The translations under genes and the position numbers were made by a program. Shown here in pieces: positions 14,219 to 24,900 of a stretch of 29,812 bases of DNA. Below the pieces are notes generated by a model. The model did no database searches, was not told the origin of the DNA, and saw only the letters and a list, made by a program, of their open reading frames with translations. The DNA is from an uncultured Bacilli bacterium (GTDB taxonomy: Bacteria > Bacillota_I > Bacilli_A > RF39 > UBA660), in the NCBI GenBank assembly GCA_944363995.1, contig CALVVV010000006.1, positions 1-29,812 of the forward strand, in the 5' to 3' direction. How positions within the stretch are numbered: position 1 is the stretch's first letter; each line of letters starts with the position of its first letter.

Positions 14219-17040
14219 AAAAATTTTATAAAAAATATAAACAAACAATTATTATGGCTTTAGTCAGTCTAATATTATTAATTGTAGGAACTATTACAAT
14301 TAATTTTATTCCAACTTTATTAATTTTAATTTTTGGTTTTTTAATTTATTTTTTTGTTAAAAAACCTAAACGTAAAAAGAAAAGAAATAGTAAAGAGATA
14401 TTGAAAACTATCCTCATTTTTGGTTTTTGTTTTGCTATATTTTCATTAATAGCTTTAACTAGTTTTGGTGTTTATATTATCATAAAAGCACCAGCTTTTT
14501 CAGAAGAAAATTTATACAACAAAGATGCTACAATTCTTTACTTAGCTAATGGTGAAGAATTTGCTAAAATAGGAACAGAAATGCGTCAAAAAGTATCTTA
14601 TGATGAGTTATCACAATCGTTAATTGATGCAATTATTGCAACTGAGGATTCAAGATTTTTCCAACACAGCGGAGTAGATTTACCAAGATTTATTAAAGCT
14701 TCATTTAGTCAATTACTAGGACAAGGTGGCGGTGGTGCTTCAACCTTAACTATGCAAGTATCTAAAAATGCTTTTACTTCATCTGAGGCTAGTGGTATCG
14801 AAGGTATTATTCGTAAATTTACTGATATTTATGTTTCCGTTTTTGAAATTGAAACCCATTATACTAAAGAACAAATTATTGAATTTTATGTTAACTTTGC
14901 TAATTTAGGTGGACCTAATCGTGGAGTAGAACAAGCTAGCCAAGATTATTTTAACAAAAGTTCCAGTGATTTAAATGTTGCAGAAGCTGCAATGATTGCA
15001 GGGCTTTTTCAAGCTCCTGGAGCTTATTATCCACGTTTATATCCAGAAGCATGTGAACAAAGAAGACAAACTGTTTTAAATTTAATGTTAAGACATGGCT
15101 ATATTACTGAAGAAGAGTATAATATTGCCAAAGAATTAACTGTGGAAAAGTTATTAGTTAACAATGACCAAACTGAAAGTAATTCATATAGTGATTTCAT
15201 CAATACAGTTGTTGAAGAAGTTATTGATAGAACAGGAAATGATCCTTATTCAATACCGATGAAAATATATACTACAATGGATAAAGATATGCAAGAAGTT
15301 ATGACTGGTGTTATGAATGGAACTTTATATGAATGGGAAAATGATAAAGTTCAAGCAGCATCGATTATAATTGATGTTAAAAATGGTGAAATTAAAGCTG
15401 TAGGTGGTGGAAGAAATCGTGTTGCTAAAGGAGTCAATTATGCAACTGGCGTTCCTAGACAAATAGGTTCAACAGCTAAACCTTTATATGATTATGGTCC
15501 AGGTATGGAATACAATAATTGGTCCACTTATACTCCATTTACTGATGAACCTTATGCTTATTCTGATGGCACAAGTCTTAAAAATTGGGATGGTGATTAT
15601 TATAATTTTCAAACATTACACGAAGCATTAAAACATTCACGAAATATTCCTGCCGTTAAAGCTTTTCAATCTGTTTCTAACACCAAAATTCAAGAATTTG
15701 TAAAAAATTTAGGTTTAACCCCTGATGTTTCTAACGGATTAATAAATGAAACACATGCTTTAGGGGGGTATGAAAATGAAACACCAATGACACTAGCTGC
15801 GGCTTATGCAGCTATATCAAATGGTGGATACTATATTGAACCACATAGTTTTACTAAAATCGAATATATAGATACTGATGAAACATATGAAGTCAAGCCA
15901 ATTACTCGTCGCACTATGAGTGATTCAACTTCTTATATGCTTACAAAAATACTAGAAGATACTTCAAGTTATGCAATTGGAAGAAGTGTCAACGGTGTTA
16001 ACTATGCTGGTAAATCTGGTACCAACAATTTAGACTCAGAAACAATTGATAAATTTAATTACCCTTCAAACGCAATCAAAGATAAATGGATTGCTAGTTT
16101 CAATGATTCTTATGCTATTACAGTTTGGTATGGATATGAAGAATTAACAAAAGATTATTATATGACAGTTAATAATTATAATATTAAAGATGTTTTCCAA
16201 ACAATTGCTAAATCAGCTTATACAAAAAAATCAACTTGGGAACAACCAGATAGTGTAGTTAAAGTTACTGTCGAAGACGGATTACCAACTGCTATGCTTG
16301 CAAGCGAATTTACACCAAAAAATAAACAAGTTACCGCCTACTTTAAAAAAGGTTTTGAGCCAACCGAGACATCTAAACGTTATAGTCAATTAGATAATGT
16401 TACTAATCTTAACTATGATACTAATACTAATACCTTATCTTGGAATGCAATAACTACACCAGATTTTATTAATAGCGAATACATTGGTAGTTTATTTAGT
16501 CAACTATATTCTGATGAAAAAACACGACAAAATGAAATAAATGATTTCTTAGCATATAATAAAAAAAATATTGGGACAATTGTTTATAATATATATATTA
16601 AAGATAACAATGGTAATTTAAATTTAATTACAACAACAAGCAACACAAGTTTTACCTATCCAATTACTGGAACAACTACCTTTGTTGTCAAAACTTCATA
16701 TACCATTTTTAAAAATAATATGAGTAGTGGTGCTGAATTTACAATTCAATCTGATTCATCTGTTATTAGTTCTGAAATAAATGGTAGTGACACAATTATT
16801 TTAAGTGTAAGTGATATTTACCAAGAACCAGAAAAACCAATTATTGTTTTGCAAGATGGTATAACTGATGTTACAGGATTAGCTACAATTACCTATACAA
16901 TTATGCGTAATTCTGATGGTGAAACTTTTAATAATATGTCTTATATAAACACTAATAAACCCGAAACTTATACAATAACTTATCATATAACATATGGTAA
17001 TTACAATAATACTTTGATTAAACTTATTCAAATACAATAA
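14215..17040 (+). CDS. ponA: Class A penicillin-binding protein 1A (transglycosylase/transpeptidase)
   Basis: A bifunctional enzyme that polymerises and cross-links peptidoglycan. The 941-aa protein has a glycosyltransferase-51 domain with catalytic E144 (ATEDSRFFQHSG) and TLTMQVSKN, then a transpeptidase domain with S419-TA-K422, SRN (HSRNIP) and K600-SGT. The N-terminus is unusual: two hydrophobic segments (about 13-50) and a very basic loop precede the standard anchor helix (about 61-85). After about residue 690 a long Ser/Thr/Asn-rich tail includes an FN3-like stretch and a C-terminal Ig-like stretch (from about 865). Its start overlaps recU by 4 bases. Length is at the upper end for the family. 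Confidence 0.95.
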   Translation: MKKFYKKYKQTIIMALVSLILLIVGTITINFIPTLLILIFGFLIYFFVKKPKRKKKRNSKEILKTILIFGFCFAIFSLIALTSFGVYIIIKAPAFSEENLYNKDATILYLANGEEFAKIGTEMRQKVSYDELSQSLIDAIIATEDSRFFQHSGVDLPRFIKASFSQLLGQGGGGASTLTMQVSKNAFTSSEASGIEGIIRKFTDIYVSVFEIETHYTKEQIIEFYVNFANLGGPNRGVEQASQDYFNKSSSDLNVAEAAMIAGLFQAPGAYYPRLYPEACEQRRQTVLNLMLRHGYITEEEYNIAKELTVEKLLVNNDQTESNSYSDFINTVVEEVIDRTGNDPYSIPMKIYTTMDKDMQEVMTGVMNGTLYEWENDKVQAASIIIDVKNGEIKAVGGGRNRVAKGVNYATGVPRQIGSTAKPLYDYGPGMEYNNWSTYTPFTDEPYAYSDGTSLKNWDGDYYNFQTLHEALKHSRNIPAVKAFQSVSNTKIQEFVKNLGLTPDVSNGLINETHALGGYENETPMTLAAAYAAISNGGYYIEPHSFTKIEYIDTDETYEVKPITRRTMSDSTSYMLTKILEDTSSYAIGRSVNGVNYAGKSGTNNLDSETIDKFNYPSNAIKDKWIASFNDSYAITVWYGYEELTKDYYMTVNNYNIKDVFQTIAKSAYTKKSTWEQPDSVVKVTVEDGLPTAMLASEFTPKNKQVTAYFKKGFEPTETSKRYSQLDNVTNLNYDTNTNTLSWNAITTPDFINSEYIGSLFSQLYSDEKTRQNEINDFLAYNKKNIGTIVYNIYIKDNNGNLNLITTTSNTSFTYPITGTTTFVVKTSYTIFKNNMSSGAEFTIQSDSSVISSEINGSDTIILSVSDIYQEPEKPIIVLQDGITDVTGLATITYTIMRNSDGETFNNMSYINTNKPETYTITYHITYGNYNNTLIKLIQIQ

Positions 17041-17062
17041 AACCTCTAATTAAAGAGGTTTT
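17039..17062. terminator. Bidirectional terminator between ponA and the sigma factor gene
   Basis: A 9-bp stem (AAAACCTCT 17039-17047 with AGAGGTTTT 17054-17062) with A-rich and T-rich flanks can end both convergent transcripts. Confidence 0.8.
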
Positions 17063-17087
17063 ATTATGTTAATAATAGTGTAATCAA

Positions 17088-17780
17088 TTAACCTTTGTTC
17101 TGAATTTTAAACTCTTTAAATATTTTAGTTAAAGCTCTTTTTTCAATTCTTGATACATAACTTCTAGAAATTCCTAAACGTTTAGCAATTTCCTTCTGCG
17201 TTACTTCTTCTTCATTATTTAAACCATATCTTTTAATAATTATTTCTTTTTCTCTTTCATTTAAAACATTGAAATATTTTTTTAACAAATTTATATTATC
17301 TTTTTTTTGAATATCTAGTTCAAATTCTGGCTTAGGTGTTTTAAGAATATCTAAAAAAGTAATTTCATTCCCCTCTTTATCAAAACCAATTGATTCATTT
17401 AAACTTATGTTTTTATTATGTTTTTTATCTGAACGATAATACATTAAAATCTCATTTTCAATACATTTTGCAACATAAGTTGTTAACCGTGTACCATGCT
17501 TATAACTAAAACTATCAACGCCTTTAATTAAACCAATTGTCCCAATACTAATCAAATCATCAACATCATTTTTTTTATGATCATATTTTTTAACAATATG
17601 GGCAACTAACCTCAAATTATGTTCAATTAATTTACTTCGTGCATCCTTATCTCCAATTTTCATTCTAGCAACGCATTTTTCTTCCTCATCTTTAGATAAA
17701 GGATCTGGAAATACATTATTTGAATAAGCAGCTGTAAAAATATAAAAATCTTTAAATAATTTTTTTAAAAATTCTAACAT
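17088..17780 (-). CDS. sigK: SigK/SigE-like RNA polymerase sigma factor
   Basis: A 230-aa sigma-70 factor. Region 2 is highly SigK-like: EHNLRLVAHIVKKYDHKKNDVDDLISIGTIGLIKG... and CIENEILMYYRS. Region 4 ends in a helix-turn-helix (QKEIAKRLGISRSYVSRIEKRA). The N-terminus MLEFLKKLFKDFYIFTAAYSNNVFPDPLS aligns with Bacillus pro-SigK, including a hydrophobic extension of about 20 residues that could be a removable pro-sequence, and the NNxFPxPLS start of the mature form. SigK drives late mother-cell genes in sporulation. Here the gene is uninterrupted and stands alone. It may serve sporulation or have been co-opted; SigE is the main alternative. Confidence 0.85.
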   Translation of the reverse strand: MLEFLKKLFKDFYIFTAAYSNNVFPDPLSKDEEEKCVARMKIGDKDARSKLIEHNLRLVAHIVKKYDHKKNDVDDLISIGTIGLIKGVDSFSYKHGTRLTTYVAKCIENEILMYYRSDKKHNKNISLNESIGFDKEGNEITFLDILKTPKPEFELDIQKKDNINLLKKYFNVLNEREKEIIIKRYGLNNEEEVTQKEIAKRLGISRSYVSRIEKRALTKIFKEFKIQNKG

Positions 17781-17842
17781 ACTTCACCTCAATTAAATTT
17801 TATGCTTTTGTTTTAAAATTTAATTACTTTTTAAATTTAAAA

Positions 17843-17851
17843 TGTTATAAT
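17843..17851 (+). promoter_or_regulatory. Extended -10 promoter of ymfF-ymfH
   Basis: TG, one base and TATAAT (17846-17851) form an extended -10 about 45 bases upstream of the ATG; no good -35 is seen. The start has AAAGGGTGAT as ribosome-binding site. Confidence 0.6.
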
Positions 17852-17895
17852 GGTATTAATCATTAATTTTTTCACATACTAGAAAGGGTGATTTT

Positions 17896-19143
17896 ATGTA
17901 CTATGATTATTCAAACAAAGCTTATAATCTGCACATTATTAAAACAAATAAATTTAAAACTATCTCTATTAGAATAAACTTTAAAAAATTATTAGAAAAA
18001 AAAGATATAACTTATCGTAATTTATTAGGTAAAATATTATTAAATTCAAATTATACCTATAAAACCAAAAGAGATTTAGATATCGAAACCGAAAACTTAT
18101 ATGGTATTGGAATTGGATGTTCTAATTCATTAATGGGAAATTATATTGTAACTTCATTCAACGCTAATTTTTTAAACGAAAAATATACAGAAGAAAATAT
18201 GAACAAAAAATCGATTGAATTTTTATTAAGTTTATTATTTAATCCAAATATTGAAAATAATAAATTTAAAGATTTTGATTTAGCTAAAAGATTAGTAACT
18301 GATGAAATTGATTCTTTAAAAGATAATACCAAAAGATATTCTTTACAACGCATGTTTGAAATATTAGGTAAAAATACACCTTTGGAATATAATTCAATCG
18401 GTTATAAAGAAGATTTAGATTATGATAATTTATATGAATATTATAAAAAAATGCTTAAAAGTGATTTAATTGATATATTTGTAATTGGTGATGTTAACGA
18501 AGAAGAAATAGTTGAAATATTTAATAGAAATTTCAATGTCAATACTATTAAAAAGCCTGGTATTTCTCATTTTGTAGAACAAACAATAACAAAATTAAAC
18601 AAAATAAAAGAAACTTTACCAATCGAACAAACTAATTTAAATATTGGCTATAAAATTAAAAATTTAACAGAATTCGAAAAACAATATGTTTTATACATTT
18701 ATTCTTTTATTTTAGGTGGTAGCCCTAATTCAAAATTATTTAGAACAGTAAGAGAAAAAAATAGTTTATGTTATAGTATCAATGCTACTTTTAAAGCAAT
18801 TTATAATGTTTTATATATTACCGTAGGAACTAATAAAGACGACGTTAAAAAATGTTTAAGTTTAATTAAAAAAGAATTTAATAAAATGGGTAAAGGTGAT
18901 TTTACGGATAATGATATTGAATCAGCTAAAATTACTTATATTAATAGTTTAAAAGATATCGACGATTATCAAGCAAGTATTTTAAGAATGTATGAAAGTC
19001 ATATTTATTTTAATTATGATTTATTAGATGAGAGAATTGAAAATATTAAAAAAGTTACAAAAGAAGATATTATTAATTTACATAAAAAAATTAATATGGA
19101 CACAATATTTGTTTTAGAAGGAGAAAATAATGAAGAAAATTAA
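17896..19143 (+). CDS. ymfF: M16-family peptidase-like protein (YmfF type, no zinc motif)
   Basis: A 415-aa protein with the two-lobed M16 fold. The second half has the typical YVLYIYSFILGGSPNSKLFRTVREKNSLCYSINATF segment. The inverted zinc motif HxxEH is absent from the N-terminal lobe (replaced around SLMGNYIVTSF), so this is likely the non-catalytic partner, as in YmfF/YmfH pairs. It overlaps the catalytic partner by 14 bases. Divergent from the sigma-factor gene. The substrate is unknown. Confidence 0.88.
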   Translation: MYYDYSNKAYNLHIIKTNKFKTISIRINFKKLLEKKDITYRNLLGKILLNSNYTYKTKRDLDIETENLYGIGIGCSNSLMGNYIVTSFNANFLNEKYTEENMNKKSIEFLLSLLFNPNIENNKFKDFDLAKRLVTDEIDSLKDNTKRYSLQRMFEILGKNTPLEYNSIGYKEDLDYDNLYEYYKKMLKSDLIDIFVIGDVNEEEIVEIFNRNFNVNTIKKPGISHFVEQTITKLNKIKETLPIEQTNLNIGYKIKNLTEFEKQYVLYIYSFILGGSPNSKLFRTVREKNSLCYSINATFKAIYNVLYITVGTNKDDVKKCLSLIKKEFNKMGKGDFTDNDIESAKITYINSLKDIDDYQASILRMYESHIYFNYDLLDERIENIKKVTKEDIINLHKKINMDTIFVLEGENNEEN

Positions 19144-20395
19144 TTTTAAAAATTTAGATTTAGATTTATTTTATGAAAAACTAGACAATGGTTTAGAAAT
19201 ATTTATCTTGCCTAAAACAAATGTTAATAATATCTATGTTACTTTTAATACAAAATATGGCTCTAATATAAGTGAATTTAAACCAATTGATAAAGATAAA
19301 ATGATAAAAGTACCTTTAGGTATTGCCCATTTTTTAGAGCATAAAATGTTCGAACAAGAAGATAACACTGATATATTTGCTTATTATAGTGAAAGAGGTG
19401 CTGATTGTAACGCTAATACCAATTATACTAAAACTACTTATTTATTTTCTTGTCCTAACTTTTTAAAAGAAAATATTAATATGTTACTAGATTATGTTCA
19501 AGTTCCTTATTTTACCGACGAAAATGTCGATAAAGAAAAAGGTATAATTACTCAAGAAATTAAAATGTATCAAGATATGCCAAGTACGATGATATACGAT
19601 AAAATAATTGAAAATACATTTAAAATTCATCCGATGAAACATCCAATTATCGGTGATATTGAAAATATTAATAAAATTACTAAAGAAGACTTATATACTT
19701 GCTATAATACATTTTATCATCCTGCTAATATGTTTATCGTAGTTACTGGTAATGTCGATCCTAATGAAACAATAAATATAATTAAAGAAAATCAAAATAA
19801 AAAAGAATTTAAAAAACAAGAAAAAATTAAAATAAAATCATATAATGAACCTAAAGAAGTAGCTAAAACAAATGATGAAATCAAATTAAATGTCAGCATT
19901 CCTAAATGTGCGATATGTTATAAACTAAAGGTAGAAAAAAATATTCAAAATATCTTTTACCTATTAACATTATTTGATTGTAAATTTTCTTCAACTAGTG
20001 AATTTGTTCATAATTTATTAGAAGAAAAAATAATCAATGATAATTTAGCTGTCGATTTTGATGATAGTACCGATTATATTTTAATGTTTGTTTTAGGAGA
20101 GTCAACTAATCCACAAACATTATTGGATAAAATCAAAAAGGAAATAGAAGATTTAAATATATCCGAAACTGATTTTGAAAGAAAGAAAAAAGTATTATTA
20201 AGTTCAATTATTTATATGACTGAAAATATCTTTAGTTTAAATAGTAATATAACAAATGATATTATAAGATATAATAAATTTAATGATAATAAATATAATG
20301 ATATTAAAAATTTAAATTACAATGATTTTATGAACTTTATTAAAAAAATTGATTTTAAAAATAATACTACTTTAATAATTAATCCAAAAAACTGA
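19130..20395 (+). CDS. ymfH: M16-family zinc peptidase (YmfH type)
   Basis: A 421-aa M16 metallopeptidase. The inverted zinc motif H67-FLE-H71 (LGIAHFLEHKMFEQ) and a downstream Glu in TQEIKMYQD give the full site. FYHPANMFIVVTGNVDP ends the first lobe. It probably pairs with the inactive YmfF-like protein encoded just upstream, whose 3' end contains its ribosome-binding site (AAGGAGAAAA). In Bacillus this pair lies in the ymf cluster near rodZ-pgsA; here it is about 7 kb from them. No signal peptide is seen. Confidence 0.93.
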   Translation: MKKINFKNLDLDLFYEKLDNGLEIFILPKTNVNNIYVTFNTKYGSNISEFKPIDKDKMIKVPLGIAHFLEHKMFEQEDNTDIFAYYSERGADCNANTNYTKTTYLFSCPNFLKENINMLLDYVQVPYFTDENVDKEKGIITQEIKMYQDMPSTMIYDKIIENTFKIHPMKHPIIGDIENINKITKEDLYTCYNTFYHPANMFIVVTGNVDPNETINIIKENQNKKEFKKQEKIKIKSYNEPKEVAKTNDEIKLNVSIPKCAICYKLKVEKNIQNIFYLLTLFDCKFSSTSEFVHNLLEEKIINDNLAVDFDDSTDYILMFVLGESTNPQTLLDKIKKEIEDLNISETDFERKKKVLLSSIIYMTENIFSLNSNITNDIIRYNKFNDNKYNDIKNLNYNDFMNFIKKIDFKNNTTLIINPKN

Positions 20396-20414
20396 TGAAT
20401 TTACATCAGTTTTT
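20386..20414. terminator. Bidirectional terminator between ymfH and the YdcF-like gene
   Basis: A stem of 10 bp or more (ACTGATG 20391-20397 with CATCAGT 20404-20410, extended by A and T runs) overlaps the ymfH stop and the stop of the convergent gene. Confidence 0.85.
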
Positions 20415-21065
20415 ATCATTTGTAACATCGCCATCACCACTAACTGGTATAACTTCCCCACCATAAGTTGCACTTGGTCTTAATAATGCTTTAACAAAAT
20501 CTTTATCTCGAGCTAATATTTCTCTTATTTCTCTTTTAAATTGACCTGGATAATCTCTTAAATTAGCACTTACACCATATGCTTCTATTCCTAAACTTTT
20601 AGCAATATATAATGCTCGATATAAATGATATTTTTGAGTTACAATCACTATTTTATTTACTTCAAATATTTCTTTAGCTCGATATAAACTATCATAAGTT
20701 GATATCCCTGCGTGATCCATAAAAATATCACTTGATGGTACACCTTCATTGATTGCATATGATTTCATAACATTTACTTCATCATAATCATCATGCATAT
20801 GATCACCACTCATAATAATTTTATTAGAAACTTTATTATTATATAATTCGACACCTGTTAAAATTCTATCTTCTAACATTGGCCTAGGTTGATTACCATA
20901 TACACCAGCTCCTAAAACTAATATACAATCAACATCTTCCAATTGTTTCGCTTCTTCTATAGTTATTATCTTATTTTCATTAGTTAATACAATATAATAA
21001 TTAATGCCTAAAATGCTAACTATAAAAAATATTATTAAAATTAATAAAAATTTTACTATCTTCAT
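20406..21065 (-). CDS. YdcF/SanA-family (DUF218) membrane protein
   Basis: A 219-aa protein with one N-terminal membrane helix (about residues 4-28) and an extracytoplasmic DUF218 domain. Family motifs are CILVLGAGVYGNQPRPMLEDR, IIMSGDH, GISTYDSLYRAKEIF and IVTQKYHLYRALYIAKSLGI. Relatives (SanA, ElyC, YdcF) affect envelope integrity and vancomycin exclusion, but their reaction is not well defined. It is a single-gene unit with AGGTG upstream and a shared terminator downstream. Confidence 0.9.
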   Translation of the reverse strand: MKIVKFLLILIIFFIVSILGINYYIVLTNENKIITIEEAKQLEDVDCILVLGAGVYGNQPRPMLEDRILTGVELYNNKVSNKIIMSGDHMHDDYDEVNVMKSYAINEGVPSSDIFMDHAGISTYDSLYRAKEIFEVNKIVIVTQKYHLYRALYIAKSLGIEAYGVSANLRDYPGQFKREIREILARDKDFVKALLRPSATYGGEVIPVSGDGDVTNDKN

Positions 21066-21102
21066 ATTTGAACACCTATTACTATTTTACCATATAAATT
21101 AC

Positions 21103-21885
21103 TTATTTTTCGATTAAATTTTTATCTTCATACTTATAATTCAAATAATTATCTTTAGATATAACAGTTTCGCCTAATTGTTTTTCTAATTCATCACGAG
21201 CAACTTTAGCTACATTACCACCTATTTTTTCACCTAAATCAGCCAATGTTACTTCAATACTATCCATATTATCCCTTAAAGATTCTTTTCTTAAACCCTT
21301 ATAATCTTTATACTCTTGAGCAGTCATACCTGACCAACTTTTATATATTTCATTTGTTAAAATACCATATTCATAGTTTTCGGTAATTCTATTTTCTTTC
21401 CATACATCAGTTAAACTTTTTCTTTGTTGAATTCCTTTTATTCGTTTTGTTATCCATAATTCATCATACCCTTTTGAACGATATAAATCTATTAATCTTT
21501 GAATACCAATAGAAGGATCAAATACTTCATCAATTCTTTCACTACCTAATTTAGCTAACCAAAGTTTCACTGGTTCTGCATTTTTACTTGGTATTGATTC
21601 AATTATTCTAAACATTCCTTCAATATCAACAACATCTGTTAAGCGATATTTTCCATCTTGAGCTTTCAATTTCAACCCGTGTCAATTTGTCACGATTTCA
21701 TTTCCTTCCTCTTTTAATCTTTGTTTTAATTTATTCCAGTATTTTCTTCCATCTTTACTTTCTGATAGAATACCTACAACGTCAACAACGCTAATATAAT
21801 ATTTTTCTTCATCTTTGTCCCATATTGTTCTAATATTATCATTATTAAATATTTTATTAATTAAATATGTTTTATCTTGTTTCAT
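21103..21885 (-). pseudogene. Phage antirepressor-like (Bro-N/DinD-type) gene interrupted by TGA
   Basis: Two open stretches in the same frame are separated only by TGA at 21682-21684: 21682-21885 (67 aa, with IRTIWDKDEEKYYISVVDVVG) and the segment ending at 21103. Joined, they read as one Bro-N/antirepressor-like protein of about 260 aa: YWNKLKQRLKEEGNEIVTN-stop-HGLKLKAQDGKYRLTDV. From memory of the family a Cys usually sits at this position, one base change away from TGA. Near the C-terminus, LADLGEKIGGNVAKVARDEL also looks shortened by about 25 residues. The promoter and ribosome-binding site are intact. Probably a decaying phage-derived gene; the downstream part could start at TTG 21675. 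Confidence 0.75.
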
Positions 21886-21913
21886 ATTCCTCCTTCTAAA
21901 CTCTTACAAACAT

Positions 21914-21941
21914 ATTATATCACACAAGCATTTGTACGCAA
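21914..21941 (-). promoter_or_regulatory. Promoter of the antirepressor-like gene
   Basis: On the minus strand TTGCGT (plus 21936-21941), a 16-base spacer and TATAAT (plus 21914-21919) precede AGAAGGAGG and the ATG at 21885. The spacer holds a short ACAA...TTGT dyad that could be an operator. Confidence 0.65.
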
Positions 21942-21964
21942 TAGTTAATTTTGATATGTCTAAC

Positions 21965-21999
21965 AAAAAAAGGTATAGGAAATTAATCTTATACCTTTT
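21965..21999 (-). terminator. Rho-independent terminator of ileS
   Basis: A 10-bp stem (plus arms 21968-21977 and 21990-21999) with a 12-base loop and a trailing U-run on the minus strand; it overlaps the ileS stop. Confidence 0.85.
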
Positions 22000-24900
22000 C
22001 TACTTTAATAACAACATCTTCATCATTTAATTTACCATCAAATTTTAAAGATTCGTCTTTAATTAATTCATCACCTAAAACTTCACCCATAACATAATCA
22101 TAATATTTATCTAACATTTGATTAATCTTATCACTTCCATAATAAATAACTTTAATATGATCAGTTATAACAAAGTCAGCTTCTTTTCTTAAACTTTGAG
22201 TTTTACGAACAAATTCACGAGCTAAACCTTCTAATATTAAATCTTCTGTTAATTCAGTATTTAATACTACACAAGTTTTATTATTACTACTTGAAGCATA
22301 ACCTTCTTTTTGTTTTAAAGATATTAAAACCATTTCATTAGTTAATTTGAAATCTTCATTATCTAATTTAATAGTTAATCCTTCATTTTGTAATTTATTG
22401 ATATCTTTGCTTGATAATTTAGTTAATATTTCTTGTAATTCTTTTACTTTAGGTCCTAAAGTTTTACCTAAAACTTTAAAATTAGGTTTAACAATATAAT
22501 CTAAATATTCACTCATATCTTCTTTAAAGATTATTTCTTTGACATTCAATTCTTCTTCGATAACAGATATTAAATTACCAATAATTTCTTTATCATTTAA
22601 AGGTAAAATTAAATGTGATATGGGTTGTCTTACTTTAATATTAGCTTCTTCTCTAGCAAATCTTCCTAATGAACAAACATCTCTTACCAAATCCATTTGT
22701 TCTTCTATTTTTTCATTAATTAATTTTTCGTTATATTTAGGAAAATCAGCTAAATGAATAGATTCTTCCCCAGTTAATTTTTGATATATTTCTTCAGTTA
22801 AGAAAGGTGTTATAGGGGCACATAACTTACATAAAGTAACTAATACTTCATAAGTTGTTAAATAAACAGCTTTTTTAGATAAAGACAATTCACTATCCCA
22901 AAATCTTCTTCTGTTACTTCTAATATACCAATTAGATAAATCATCATTTAAAAATGGAACTATTAATCTTGTAACTTTATTTAAGTCGTACTCTTCATAT
23001 GCTAAAGTTACATCTTTAACTAATTTATTTAATTTAGATAATAACCATCTATCGATTAATTCTCTTTCAGATTCTTCAATATAATATTCTCTTGGATTGA
23101 TATGATCAGCATTCGCATACATTTCAAAAAATGAATAAGCATTTTTAAAAGTTGATATATATTTAGAATATATTTCTTTTAATCCTGTTTCATCAAATTT
23201 TAAAGGTGTCCAAACAGGAGATGCATATAGCATATAATATCTTACTGTATCAGCGCCGTATTGGGTCATTATTTCTGTAGGATCAATTATATTACCAGTT
23301 GATTTACTCATTTTTTTACCATAAGCATCTAACATCATATCATTAACTACAACATTTTTAAAACTTGATTCGCCGGATATAATAGTTGAAATAACTAATA
23401 ATACATAGAACCAACCTCTTGTTTGATCTACTCCTTCTGCAATAAAATCAGCTGGAAATTGTGATTCAAACAATTCTTTATTTTCAAATGGATAATGAAA
23501 TTGGGCATAAGGCATAGATCCTGAATCAAACCATACATCCATAACATCTTTTACTCTATCCATAATTTTACCACATTTATTACATTTAATGTGTAATTCA
23601 TCAACATAAGGACGATGTAATTCTATTTTTTTAACATCGATATCTTCAATTATTTTTTCTTGTAATTCTTCTAAAGAACCAACTACTTCTTTATGACCAC
23701 AATCACAAGTCCAAATAGGCATAGGACAACCCCAATACCTATTTCTTGAAATTCCCCAATCAACCATATTATCTAACCAATTAGCAAATCTTTTTTCTCC
23801 TATATAATCAGGATACCAATTAACATTTTTATTAGCTGCAATTATTTTATCTTTATATGCAGTTGTTTTAACATACCATGCCGGTTTAGCATAATAAATT
23901 AAAGGACTCTTACATCGCCAACAATGTGGATAATCGTGAACTATTTTAATTTTTTTAAATAATTTATCATTTTCTTTTAAATATTTAATAATTTCAATTT
24001 CTAAATCAGTATCAGTTACTAATCTACCTTTCCAAGGTCCTTCTAAATAACATCCATCTTTACCAACAGGATTAACAAAAGAAATACCTTTTTCACGACA
24101 TACTCTATTATCATCTTCACCATAAGCAGGTGCGATATGAACAATACCAGTACCATCAGAATCAGTTACATAACTATCAGCTACAACTTCAAAAGCCTTA
24201 CCTTCTACTTTAACAAAAGGTAATAATTGTTCATATTTGATACCTTGTAAATCACTACCTTTATATTTTTCTAATACTTTATAATCTTCACCTAAAACTT
24301 TATCAACTAAAGATTCACATAAAATAAATTTATAACCTTGACTTTCTACTTTTAAATAAGTTAAATCTGGATTAACACAAATAGCAACATTAGCCATTAA
24401 AGTCCAAGGTGTTGTTGTCCATACTAAGAAATAAACATCTTCATCTTTTTTCTTAAAAGTTACAATAACAGTATTAACTGGATCTTGTTGATATCCTTGC
24501 GCCACTTCATTACTAGATAATTCCGTACCACATCTAGGACAATATGGTAATACTTTATTACCATGATATATTAAACCTTTTTTATCCATTTCCTTAATAA
24601 TCCACCATTCAGATTCAATATATTCATTATCACAAGTAACATAAGGATGATCACAATCGATAAATTGTCCCATCATATCAGTTATTTTCTTTACTTCATT
24701 TATATTTGTAGCAGTTTCACAATTACATTCTTTACAAAAATTTTCAATACCAAAATTTTCAATATCCGATTTATTTTTAAAACATAATTTCTTTTCAACA
24801 TTAACTTCAATTGGTAAACCGTGAGTATCAAGTCCTATTTTTCTCAATACTCTATACCCTTGCATAGTTTTATATTTAGTAAATGCATCTTTTATCGTTT

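Noticed and set aside
21682..21684. TGA as a sense codon (code 4 or selenocysteine)
   Set aside because: Trp is encoded by TGG throughout, and ymfH and the 54-aa ORF end in TGA, so TGA is a stop here. A mutation is simpler.
22539..22757. Plus-strand open frame antisense to ileS
   Set aside because: Shadow of a strongly supported gene; no start signal.
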